Assembly: GCA_003155705.1 (NCBI GenBank)
Contig: PMEC01000130.1
Coordinates: 1-5,743 of the forward strand
Source: Bacteroidales bacterium
GTDB lineage: Bacteria; Bacteroidota; Bacteroidia; Bacteroidales; VadinHA17
Reading direction: 5' to 3'
DNA: 5,743 bases
The notes below the pieces were generated by a model. The model did not search any database, was not told the origin of the DNA, and saw nothing but the letters and a program-made list of their open reading frames with translations. A program made the translations under genes and the position numbers. Below, piece after piece: positions 1 to 5,743 of this stretch (its first letter is position 1; each line of letters begins with the position of its first letter).

Positions 1-828
1 ATTTATGCCGGAATTGAATTTATGAATGGAAAACCTGAAACTGAAAAAATAAGAAGATTTTTAATAGATGAAATGGGTGTTAAATCAATCCGGTTTCCAA
101 ACACCTCATCTATTGGCATAAAACCTGTTTCAATAGAAGGGACTGAGCGTCTTGTAAGACAGGCAATTAAATATGCAATTAATAAGAAGTTACCATCTGT
201 TACGCTTGTACATAAAGGTAACATCATGAAATTTACAGAGGGTTCTTTTATGAAATGGGGATATGCCCTCGCTGAAAGAGAATTCGGCAATAATGTTTTT
301 ACCTGGTCTCAGCATAAACAAATTTCAACGGTAAACGGTACTGAAGCTGCAGACAATATGCTCAAAGAAGCGGAGGCAGCAGGAAAGGTTATTATTAAGG
401 ACGTAATAGCGGATGCATTTCTACAGCAAATACTTACCAGACCAGCGGAATATTCTGTCATAGCAACATTAAACCTGAATGGAGACTATATCTCAGATGC
501 ACTTGCTGCAATCGTTGGCGGAATTGGAATTGCACCGGGAGCAAATATCAATTTCGAGAGTGGCCATGCAATATTTGAAGCGACACACGGTACTGCACCT
601 AAATATGCCGGCCAGGATAAGGTAAACCCTGGTTCTGTAATTCTTTCAGGAGCACTGATGTTCGATTATTTAGGCTGGACCGAAGTTGCTGACAGTATAT
701 GTTCCGGATTGGAACGGACAGTTCAAAGCAAAAAAGTTACTTATGATTTTCATCGTTTGATGGAAAATGCCACACTGTGCAAGACATCTGAATTTGCGGA
801 TGCAATAATTTCGAATATTAAGGGATAA
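1..828 (+). CDS. icd: Isocitrate dehydrogenase (NADP-type), C-terminal part, cut by left window edge
   Basis: Catalyses oxidative decarboxylation of isocitrate to 2-oxoglutarate in the cytoplasmic TCA cycle. The reading frame is open from base 1, and the first residues (IYAGIE) are already inside the conserved core, so the ATG at 22 is internal and about 150-160 N-terminal residues are missing. With residue 1 at base 1, Tyr2 matches the catalytic Tyr160 of the E. coli enzyme, Lys72 (in LVHKGN) matches Lys230, and Asp134, Asp162 and Asp166 are the metal/substrate aspartates. The NADP determinants are kept: Lys201-Tyr202 (HGTAPKY) and Tyr248/Arg252 (TYDFHRLM), which argues against NAD use. Compared with E. 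coli there is an insertion of about 14 residues before IKDVIAD; from memory Bacteroides enzymes carry a similar one. The phosphorylation-loop serine region lies outside the window. The stop is followed 19 bases later by gltA, suggesting one operon. Identification is very secure. Confidence 0.96.
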   Translation: MYAGIEFMNGKPETEKIRRFLIDEMGVKSIRFPNTSSIGIKPVSIEGTERLVRQAIKYAINKKLPSVTLVHKGNIMKFTEGSFMKWGYALAEREFGNNVFTWSQHKQISTVNGTEAADNMLKEAEAAGKVIIKDVIADAFLQQILTRPAEYSVIATLNLNGDYISDALAAIVGGIGIAPGANINFESGHAIFEATHGTAPKYAGQDKVNPGSVILSGALMFDYLGWTEVADSICSGLERTVQSKKVTYDFHRLMENATLCKTSEFADAIISNIKG

Positions 829-847
829 TCATAAAAATATAATAAGA

Positions 848-2209
848 ATGGAAGACAAGAATTTCTTTTCAGAGCTGGAAGTATCGGTAAGAAAATCATG
901 CCTGATTGATAATCAGTTGTTTGAGAAGTTTGATGTAAAACGGGGTTTAAGAAACTCTGATGGCACAGGTGTACTAGTTGGACTTACTAATATCGGAGAT
1001 GTCGTTGGTTATAAAAAAGAGGGAGATAAGGTAATTGCCATACCAGGAAGATTATTATACAGGGGAATTGATATCGAGGATATTACGCAAGGTTTTCAGA
1101 AGGAGAACAGGCACGGTTTTGATGAAACCGTTTATCTTTTACTGACGGGACATCTGCCAAATAAGGAGGAACTCAAGAACTTCTCGGAACATCTGGCTTC
1201 ACTACGTGCCCTGCCTGATGATTTTACAAAAGACATGATATTGTCGATGAAAGGTAAGGATGTACTCAATATTCTTGCACGATCTGTACTTGGATTGTAC
1301 ACTCTTGATGAAAATCCGGATAGCATTGCTCTCGACAACATGATAAAACAGTCATTGAATATTATTGCAAAATTTCCAACAATTGTGGCATATTCATATC
1401 AGGCATTAAGGCACCTTTACAAAGGAAAGACTCTTTCAATCCGGCATCCGCAACCAAATTTGAGCCCGGCTGAGAATTTTCTGTATTTAATTAAAGGGGA
1501 TTGCAACGGTTTTTCAAAACTTGAGGCTGATTTGCTTGACTTGATGCTGGTTCTTCATGCAGAACACGGAGGCGGTAACAATTCGACCTTTACAATGAGG
1601 GTGACTAGTTCTTCTGAAACTGATATTTATTCTTCCATAACTTCAGCAATCGGATCGTTAAAAGGGCCCCTGCACGGGGGGGCTAATGTAAGAGTTCTGG
1701 AAATGATGGAAAATATGAAAAAGAATATAAAGGACTGGACCGATGAGGATGAGGTTAAAGCGCACCTTCTAAAGATCCTAAATAAGAACGCAAATGATTT
1801 TTCGGGTAAGATATATGGAATAGGGCATGCTGTCTATACTATTTCTGATCCTCGTGCTGCAATTTTGAAAGCAAAAGCCAGGGAACTGGCAATAGAGAAA
1901 GGTCGTCTTGAAGAATTTGAACTCTATTCACTGGTTGAGAAACTTACACCTGAAGTTTTCAGAATATTCAAAGGCGAAAAATCAACCAAGGTAGTTTGTA
2001 TAAATGTCGATTTTTATTCCGGTTTTGTATATGCCTGTCTTGATATTTCAAAGGAACTCTATACCCCTCTCTTTGCAATTGGAAGAGTATCAGGCTGGTG
2101 CACTCACAGGATAGAAGAACTGACATTCTCAGCTAAGAGGCTTATCCGGCCAGCTTTTAAAAATGTTTATGGCAAACATGAGTATATTCCCATTATTGAA
2201 CGTCAATAG
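848..2209 (+). CDS. gltA: Citrate synthase
   Basis: Condenses oxaloacetate and acetyl-CoA to citrate, the entry step of the TCA cycle; cytoplasmic. The 453-residue protein is complete. Catalytic residues are visible: His276 in GPLHGGAN (E. coli His264), His327 in GIGHAVY (His305) and Asp388 in VDFYSG (Asp362). Arg336 (DPRA) and Arg413 (GRVSGW) are probable substrate-binding arginines, and HAEHGGGN (237-244) is the conserved helix before the active site. The N-terminal 60 residues, including DVKRGLRN and GVLVGLT, resemble the Bacteroides-type enzyme rather than the hexameric E. coli type with its NADH-binding N-terminal domain. The start at 848 is favoured because this N-terminus lines up with that family; the upstream sequence is A-rich without a clear Shine-Dalgarno. 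It lies 19 bases after icd and 9 before mqo, so probably shares their transcript. A seven-G run falls on the codons just after His276. Confidence 0.96.
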   Translation: MEDKNFFSELEVSVRKSCLIDNQLFEKFDVKRGLRNSDGTGVLVGLTNIGDVVGYKKEGDKVIAIPGRLLYRGIDIEDITQGFQKENRHGFDETVYLLLTGHLPNKEELKNFSEHLASLRALPDDFTKDMILSMKGKDVLNILARSVLGLYTLDENPDSIALDNMIKQSLNIIAKFPTIVAYSYQALRHLYKGKTLSIRHPQPNLSPAENFLYLIKGDCNGFSKLEADLLDLMLVLHAEHGGGNNSTFTMRVTSSSETDIYSSITSAIGSLKGPLHGGANVRVLEMMENMKKNIKDWTDEDEVKAHLLKILNKNANDFSGKIYGIGHAVYTISDPRAAILKAKARELAIEKGRLEEFELYSLVEKLTPEVFRIFKGEKSTKVVCINVDFYSGFVYACLDISKELYTPLFAIGRVSGWCTHRIEELTFSAKRLIRPAFKNVYGKHEYIPIIERQ

Positions 2210-2218
2210 AATATTAAA

Positions 2219-3553
2219 ATGAACGATACAAATTTAAAATATGATGTGCTTATTGTTGGTGGAGGCGTTGTCGGGACAGCACTTCTGTATACTTTGAGTA
2301 AATATACCGATATAAAATATATCGGTCTGATAGAGAAATATTCTGATCTTGGCATGGTAAATTCTGCAGCAACTAAAAATAGCCAGACACTTCATTTCGG
2401 AGATATTGAAACCAATTACTCTTTTGAGAAGGCCAAAAGTGTTAAACTTTATGCCGATATGGTTATGAAGTATCTGGAAAACGAAAAAAAGTCAGACTAC
2501 GAACAAAAACTATTCAGTAAATACTCAAAGATGGTTCTGGCAGTCGGTAAGTCCCAGGTCGATGATCTGGGTAAACGCTTCCTCACTTTCAGCCAACTTT
2601 TCCCGAAGTTAAGAGTAATTGCGAGGGAGGAAATTGGAAAAATTGAACCAAGGATTGTTGAGGGAAGAGATCCGGATCAGGAAATACTGGCTTTAGTTAC
2701 CGAGGATGGATATACAGTTGATTTTAAGAAACTATGCCATTCATTTGTCGATAATGCAAAAAAAGGAAACCCGGAAATTAGCATTCATCTTAGCACGAAA
2801 CTTTTAAAAATCGTAAAAGGCAAAGACTATTACACCATTAAAACTGATAAAGGAGAAATTCAGGCAAAAACAGTAGCAATTGCTGCCGGAGGCCATAGTT
2901 TGTTGATTGCAAAATCACTTGGTTATGGAAAGAATCTGTCTGTACTATCCATGGCAGGAAGTTTTTATACTGCTCCTAAAGTCCTTAATGGAAAAGTATA
3001 TACCATTCAGGTGGCAAAACTGCCTTTTGCCGCAATTCATGGTGATCCGGAGGTTCATAATGAGAAGATTACGCGATTTGGTCCTACTGCAAAACCAATC
3101 TTTCAGCTGGAAAGACATAACAGTTCTACATTTTTGGAATATTGGAAAACTTTCGGTTTAGGGTTAAGCCCAATAATAAGTTTGTTTAAAATTATCTTTG
3201 ATAAAGTACTCTTTAATTACATCGTAGTTAATATCCTATATGATTTACCATTTATAGGTAAAAGATTGTTTATCAAACAGATCAGGATGATTGTGCCAGG
3301 TATGAAAATGAGCGAGCTCAAATATGCCAGAGGGATAGGCGGAACCCGACCTCAGATTGTAAACAATACTACAAGGAAACTTGAGATGGGAGAAGCAAAA
3401 CTTATCGGAGACAAAATCATTTTTAACATCACTCCATCACCCGGAGCTTCAACCTGCCTGGGAAATGCCTATACAGATACTGCAAAAATTATAGAGTTTT
3501 TAGATAACAAATTCAAATTCAATAAAGAGGCATTCGAAAAGGATCTTATGTAA
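2219..3553 (+). CDS. mqo: FAD-dependent malate:quinone oxidoreductase, Helicobacter/Campylobacter-type
   Basis: Oxidises L-malate to oxaloacetate and passes electrons to the quinone pool, acting as a peripheral protein on the inner face of the cytoplasmic membrane. The 444-residue protein opens with a Rossmann FAD-binding motif (GGGVVG, 14-19) and an acidic residue at the end of the second strand (Glu39). NSQTLHFGDIETNY (54-67), EGRDP (148-152), KLPFAAIHGDP (267-277) and the C-terminal TPSPGAST (405-412) are family signatures. From memory it follows the H. pylori enzyme along its length (about 450 residues), and is further from the E. coli form, which has an N-terminal leader; none is seen here. 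A related FAD enzyme such as L-2-hydroxyglutarate oxidase is less likely, because the KLPFAAIHGDP and GFG/GIGG...RPQ blocks fit Mqo. It is 9 bases behind gltA, so the oxaloacetate it makes is the direct substrate of its neighbour. Confidence 0.9.
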   Translation: MNDTNLKYDVLIVGGGVVGTALLYTLSKYTDIKYIGLIEKYSDLGMVNSAATKNSQTLHFGDIETNYSFEKAKSVKLYADMVMKYLENEKKSDYEQKLFSKYSKMVLAVGKSQVDDLGKRFLTFSQLFPKLRVIAREEIGKIEPRIVEGRDPDQEILALVTEDGYTVDFKKLCHSFVDNAKKGNPEISIHLSTKLLKIVKGKDYYTIKTDKGEIQAKTVAIAAGGHSLLIAKSLGYGKNLSVLSMAGSFYTAPKVLNGKVYTIQVAKLPFAAIHGDPEVHNEKITRFGPTAKPIFQLERHNSSTFLEYWKTFGLGLSPIISLFKIIFDKVLFNYIVVNILYDLPFIGKRLFIKQIRMIVPGMKMSELKYARGIGGTRPQIVNNTTRKLEMGEAKLIGDKIIFNITPSPGASTCLGNAYTDTAKIIEFLDNKFKFNKEAFEKDLM

Positions 3554-3578
3554 GTCTCAATTTATTTTGTCTGCACTT

Positions 3579-3644
3579 CCAACTAATTGGCCAAATTCCT
3601 TTATTTTTCCTGCTTAATAACATTCTCAAGCATTTCCAAATTGG
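3579..3644. repeat. Cluster of small CCAA/TTGG palindromes
   Basis: CCAACTAATTGG at 3579-3590 is an inverted repeat of CCAA/TTGG around four bases. It overlaps the perfect 8-base palindrome TTGGCCAA at 3587-3594. A third copy, CCAAATTGG, lies at 3636-3644. The heptamer AATTGGC occurs directly at 3585-3591 and 3639-3645, 54 bases apart, which is close to five helical turns. They could be half-sites for a regulator of the downstream operon, but each is short enough to arise by chance in AT-rich DNA. Confidence 0.3.
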
Positions 3645-3670
3645 CATAAATGAAAGTTTTCTGGTAAAAA

Positions 3671-3703
3671 TTGCTAAAATAAATCCCGAAATCACTACTT
3701 TAG
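3671..3703 (+). promoter_or_regulatory. Weak candidate promoter for the aminotransferase operon
   Basis: TTGC at 3671-3674 and TACTTTAG at 3696-3703 resemble the Bacteroidota -33 (TTTG) and -7 (TAnnTTTG) elements. The -7 box has one mismatch, and the spacer of 21 bases is near the long end of what is usual. It would place transcription start near 3710 and leave a leader of roughly 80 bases. The match is weak; the very AT-rich stretch at 3756-3793 is an alternative, although no consensus boxes were found there. Confidence 0.2.
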
Positions 3704-3793
3704 ACCCTCCAAAAAATGTGTAAGAGTTCATCTTAAAAATTGAACCTGACAAGAAAATTTTGAGTAGGGTAATATTATATTAATCTGTTAGTT

Positions 3794-4852
3794 ATGAGCA
3801 TTACTAAGAAACGCGTAATCTTTCTCGACAGGAATGAGAACCAATATGGCCCTGCGCCAGCCTGTTATAGAGTTTTGCGTAGATCGAATAAAAGTACTCT
3901 TAAAGACTATTCTCGGGATTTCACAAGAGGGGTAATCAGTATATTATCCGAAAGACTAGCAAAAGACTATGGGATTGATGAGAAAAAAATTTTACTTGGC
4001 TACGGAAGCGAAGATATACTCAAAGAATCCGTTCAATGTTATATAAATAAAGGCGATAAGATTATGATCCCATCCTATTCATGGTGGTATTATAAGAAAA
4101 TTGCTGATGAAGCTGAAGGTGTTAATATCCAGTATCCAATAGTTGAAGGTGAAAACACATTCAGTTATGATGTTGAAGGCATGCTTAAAATCTATGAAGA
4201 GCAAAAACCGAAGCTTGTTCTCATCAGTTCACCGAATAATCCCACCGGAAATCGTCTTGAGATAGATCAGTTGCATTATATCCTTGGAAAAATCAAAGAC
4301 AGTGTAGTTGTGTTGGATGAAGCATATTCAATGTTTGATCCAAAATACAACACCAATCCGGTTGAATTGATTCAAAAATATCCTCATGTGATTATAATTC
4401 GCACATTTTCTAAATATTATGGATTGGCAGGCATAAGAACAGGTTACGCTTTTCTGGGAGCTAACCATGAACGATTGTCGTTGCTAAGTGCCAGGTATCT
4501 TGGGTTCAATCGCCTTTCTGAAAAACTTGCTATTGCAGCTCTCGACTCTCCTGAATACTATATACGCATTCGCAATAAGATGTCTGCTGACAGGGAAAAG
4601 TTGTTTAAGGAATTGAATAAATTTCCTGGATTCAGGGCTTACAGATCATATGCAAATTTTATGCTTGTAAAAATTCCGGTTGAAATAAAAGATTCATTAA
4701 AAAAATATCTTACAGAGAAAGATATCATCGTTAAGTTTATGAATGAAGATGGATTGGACAGGCACATTCGGATCACGCTGGGAACGCATTTGCAAAATCG
4801 AAGATTGATAATGTTGATAAAATCCTTCATGAAAGAAAAAAACAGAACATGA
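3794..4852 (+). CDS. HisC-like PLP-dependent aminotransferase (fold type I), substrate unknown
   Basis: A cytoplasmic PLP enzyme of the class I/II aminotransferase family, closest in layout to histidinol-phosphate aminotransferase; 352 residues, the usual HisC length. Visible elements in order: RNENQYGP (13-20, HisC usually RNENPYG), the PLP-phosphate loop GYGSED (69-74), an aromatic ring-stacking segment SYSWWYY (94-100), SPNNPTG (146-152), LDEAY (174-178, Asp175 to the pyridine N), the Schiff-base Lys207 in TFSK, Arg215 in GIRTGY, and Arg326 in IRITLGT, the probable carboxylate-binding arginine. An in-frame stop at 3770 and no earlier ATG fix the start at 3794. No other histidine genes are nearby. 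The 4-base ATGA overlap with a CDP-alcohol phosphatidyltransferase suggests it makes or interconverts a head-group precursor, such as an amino-phosphonate or phosphorylated amino alcohol; that is inference. A related PLP decarboxylase of the CobD type cannot be fully excluded, and neither can true HisC. Confidence 0.88.
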   Translation: MSITKKRVIFLDRNENQYGPAPACYRVLRRSNKSTLKDYSRDFTRGVISILSERLAKDYGIDEKKILLGYGSEDILKESVQCYINKGDKIMIPSYSWWYYKKIADEAEGVNIQYPIVEGENTFSYDVEGMLKIYEEQKPKLVLISSPNNPTGNRLEIDQLHYILGKIKDSVVVLDEAYSMFDPKYNTNPVELIQKYPHVIIIRTFSKYYGLAGIRTGYAFLGANHERLSLLSARYLGFNRLSEKLAIAALDSPEYYIRIRNKMSADREKLFKELNKFPGFRAYRSYANFMLVKIPVEIKDSLKKYLTEKDIIVKFMNEDGLDRHIRITLGTHLQNRRLIMLIKSFMKEKNRT

Positions 4853-5727
4853 GCTGGGTAACAGAGTACAAAAACTCTCTTAAAATGATTGAGGTTGAAG
4901 AAGTCTTCGATATCATTTTTTACAGACCTCTTGCTTTCCTTCTGGTAAAACTGGTCTATCCTACCAAAATCACTCCTAATCACCTGACTTTAACTGCAAT
5001 AGCATTAGGAATAACGGGAGGGTATTTTTATTCACGCGGAACAGATATAAGTTGTATATATGGGGCTTTTTTCTATCTGATGTTTAATGTGTTTGATTGC
5101 AGTGATGGCCAACTTGCACGATTAAAGAAAAACGGGACTCCCGGTGGCAGACTTATTGACGGTATTGCAGATTACATAGCTGCAGTTGCTGTTTATTCAT
5201 GTATAGCTATCGGATACACTAATAAACCCGGCCAACCCTCTCACATGATAATACTGCTGGCAATTTCCGGAATAAGTATTATTATTCAGGAAGCACTGGT
5301 TGATTATTTCAGGACCCGATTCCTGGATTTTGTACTCGAACGTAAAAATACTTTTAACGAAGGTATTGACGAATACAGAAATGAATATGAAAGACTGAAA
5401 GGTCAAAAAGGTGAATGGTTTGATAAAACAATAATCAGCATATATTTGAAATATTCAGCTGTACAAAGAAAACTTGCCGCCAGAAGAAAAGGAGAAAAAA
5501 TGTTCAAGGCACACCCCCGGGAATATTACAATAAGAACAGGATAATCATACGATTTTGGGTAACCATGGGCCCGACAGCAAAAATTACAGCTCTTATAAT
5601 TTGTTCTGTTTTTTGCAGGTTCGACATTTTCTTCTGGATCGTAATCGGTTTCTTTAACGCTTTTGCACTGATGTTATGGATAATTCAGCGCCGGATAGAT
5701 AAATACTTCATAAATCTTCAAAAATGA
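4849..5727 (+). CDS. CDP-alcohol phosphatidyltransferase family membrane enzyme
   Basis: Integral membrane enzyme that displaces CMP from a CDP-linked donor with an alcohol acceptor, as in phospholipid head-group synthesis. The family signature is complete: Asp83 precedes DG-x2-AR-x8-G-x3-D-x3-D at 86-108, with Asp83, Asp86, Asp104 and Asp108 as the metal-binding/catalytic aspartates. The entry motif KITPNHLT (40-47) is also typical. Hydrophobic segments lie at about 45-61, 66-82, 104-123, 132-152, 232-255 and 258-280, giving six membrane spans. Between spans 4 and 5 is an unusually long charged segment (about 153-230) rich in Lys, Arg and Glu; many relatives have only a short loop. The start ATG overlaps the stop of the aminotransferase gene, and its own stop overlaps the next start, so translation is probably coupled. 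Donor and acceptor are unknown; inositol-phosphate, ethanolamine or phosphonate head groups are all possible. Confidence 0.92.
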   Translation: MSWVTEYKNSLKMIEVEEVFDIIFYRPLAFLLVKLVYPTKITPNHLTLTAIALGITGGYFYSRGTDISCIYGAFFYLMFNVFDCSDGQLARLKKNGTPGGRLIDGIADYIAAVAVYSCIAIGYTNKPGQPSHMIILLAISGISIIIQEALVDYFRTRFLDFVLERKNTFNEGIDEYRNEYERLKGQKGEWFDKTIISIYLKYSAVQRKLAARRKGEKMFKAHPREYYNKNRIIIRFWVTMGPTAKITALIICSVFCRFDIFFWIVIGFFNAFALMLWIIQRRIDKYFINLQK

Positions 5728-5743
5728 AAGCAGTTATTCTGGC
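5724..5743 (+). CDS. Start of a probable nucleotidyltransferase, cut by right window edge
   Basis: Only seven residues are in the window: MKAVILA. This is the classic first beta strand of NTP-transferase (nucleotidyltransferase) proteins, usually followed by a Gly-rich AAGxGxRL loop that binds the nucleotide. The ATG overlaps the TGA of the upstream membrane enzyme by four bases (ATGA), like the preceding gene junction, which supports it as a real start. Next to a CDP-alcohol phosphatidyltransferase, a cytidylyltransferase that makes the CDP-activated donor is the natural guess. It might instead be a sugar-phosphate nucleotidyltransferase, or a fusion with another domain. Too little sequence is present to decide. 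Confidence 0.65.

Larger units (their letters stand above)
3554..3793. other. Intergenic spacer between the TCA genes and the head-group operon
   Basis: This 240-base AT-rich stretch is the only sizeable gap in the window. I see no RNA gene, no strong GC-rich hairpin with a T-run that would serve as a clear terminator, and no convincing protein gene. It contains a cluster of short CCAA/TTGG palindromes (3579-3594 and 3636-3644) and one weak Bacteroidota-style promoter candidate near 3671-3703. The downstream gene has an in-frame stop at 3770-3772, so its coding region cannot extend far into the gap. A change of transcription unit here is inferred from the gap length compared with the 9 to 19-base gaps and 4-base overlaps elsewhere. 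Confidence 0.7.

Noticed and set aside
3..290. 95-codon minus-strand frame inside icd
   Set aside because: It lies opposite strongly conserved icd coding sequence and resembles no known protein.
22..828. ATG at 22 as the real start of the isocitrate dehydrogenase
   Set aside because: The frame is open to base 1 and the residues before the ATG (IYAGIEF) are conserved active-site sequence, so the gene begins outside the window.
1132..1341. 69-codon minus-strand frame inside gltA
   Set aside because: It is fully antisense to conserved citrate synthase codons, with no recognisable domain.
2907..3161. 84-codon plus-strand frame inside mqo
   Set aside because: It is an out-of-frame shadow of mqo, whose own frame here holds the conserved KLPFAAIHGDP block.
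3579..3612. Rho-independent terminator after mqo
   Set aside because: The CCAA/TTGG dyad has a stem of only four base pairs and the following T-rich stretch is interrupted by C, so it is too weak to call.
3740..3775. Sigma70-like promoter with TTGAAC and TAATAT
   Set aside because: The spacer is 24 bases, far longer than the usual 17, and this consensus is not the usual one in Bacteroidota.
4639..4983. 114-codon minus-strand frame across the aminotransferase/CDP-alcohol transferase junction
   Set aside because: It is antisense to two well-supported genes, and its Phe/Ile/Asn-rich composition is typical of the reverse strand of AT-rich genes.
5197..5406. 69-codon minus-strand frame inside the CDP-alcohol transferase gene
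   Set aside because: It is antisense to the real gene and has no recognisable features.

Overview
The window looks like an AT-rich bacterial chromosome, most probably from the Bacteroidota (Bacteroidales or a related order). Three observations support this. The citrate synthase N-terminus (DVKRGLRN...GVLVGLT) matches, from memory, the roughly 450-residue enzyme of Bacteroides relatives. The isocitrate dehydrogenase lies directly upstream of it, an order also known in Bacteroides. Start codons lack clear Shine-Dalgarno sequences, as is usual in this phylum. All genes are on the + strand and no mobile element is visible.

Region 1 (1-3553) is a tightly packed energy-metabolism run. It holds the C-terminal two thirds of an NADP-type isocitrate dehydrogenase (icd, cut by the left edge), citrate synthase (gltA) and a malate:quinone oxidoreductase (mqo) of the Helicobacter/Campylobacter type. 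Gaps are 19 and 9 bases, so the three are probably co-transcribed. Together they oxidise malate to oxaloacetate with electrons passed to the quinone pool, condense oxaloacetate with acetyl-CoA to citrate, and oxidise isocitrate to 2-oxoglutarate. Aconitase would complete the set and may lie upstream, outside the window.

Region 2 (3554-3793) is a 240-base spacer with no convincing gene or terminator. It holds a cluster of small CCAA/TTGG palindromes and a weak promoter candidate, and probably separates two transcription units.

Region 3 (3794-5743) begins a second operon whose cistrons are joined by ATGA stop/start overlaps. It holds a HisC-like fold-type I aminotransferase, a membrane CDP-alcohol phosphatidyltransferase with a complete catalytic motif and a large hydrophilic insert, and the first seven residues (MKAVILA) of what is probably a nucleotidyltransferase. 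This combination fits a head-group pathway: a PLP enzyme makes or modifies a small amino (possibly phosphorylated or phosphonate) compound, the nucleotidyltransferase activates it as a CDP derivative, and the membrane enzyme moves it onto a lipid or other alcohol. The actual head group cannot be read from this window, and this cassette is the most interesting part of it.
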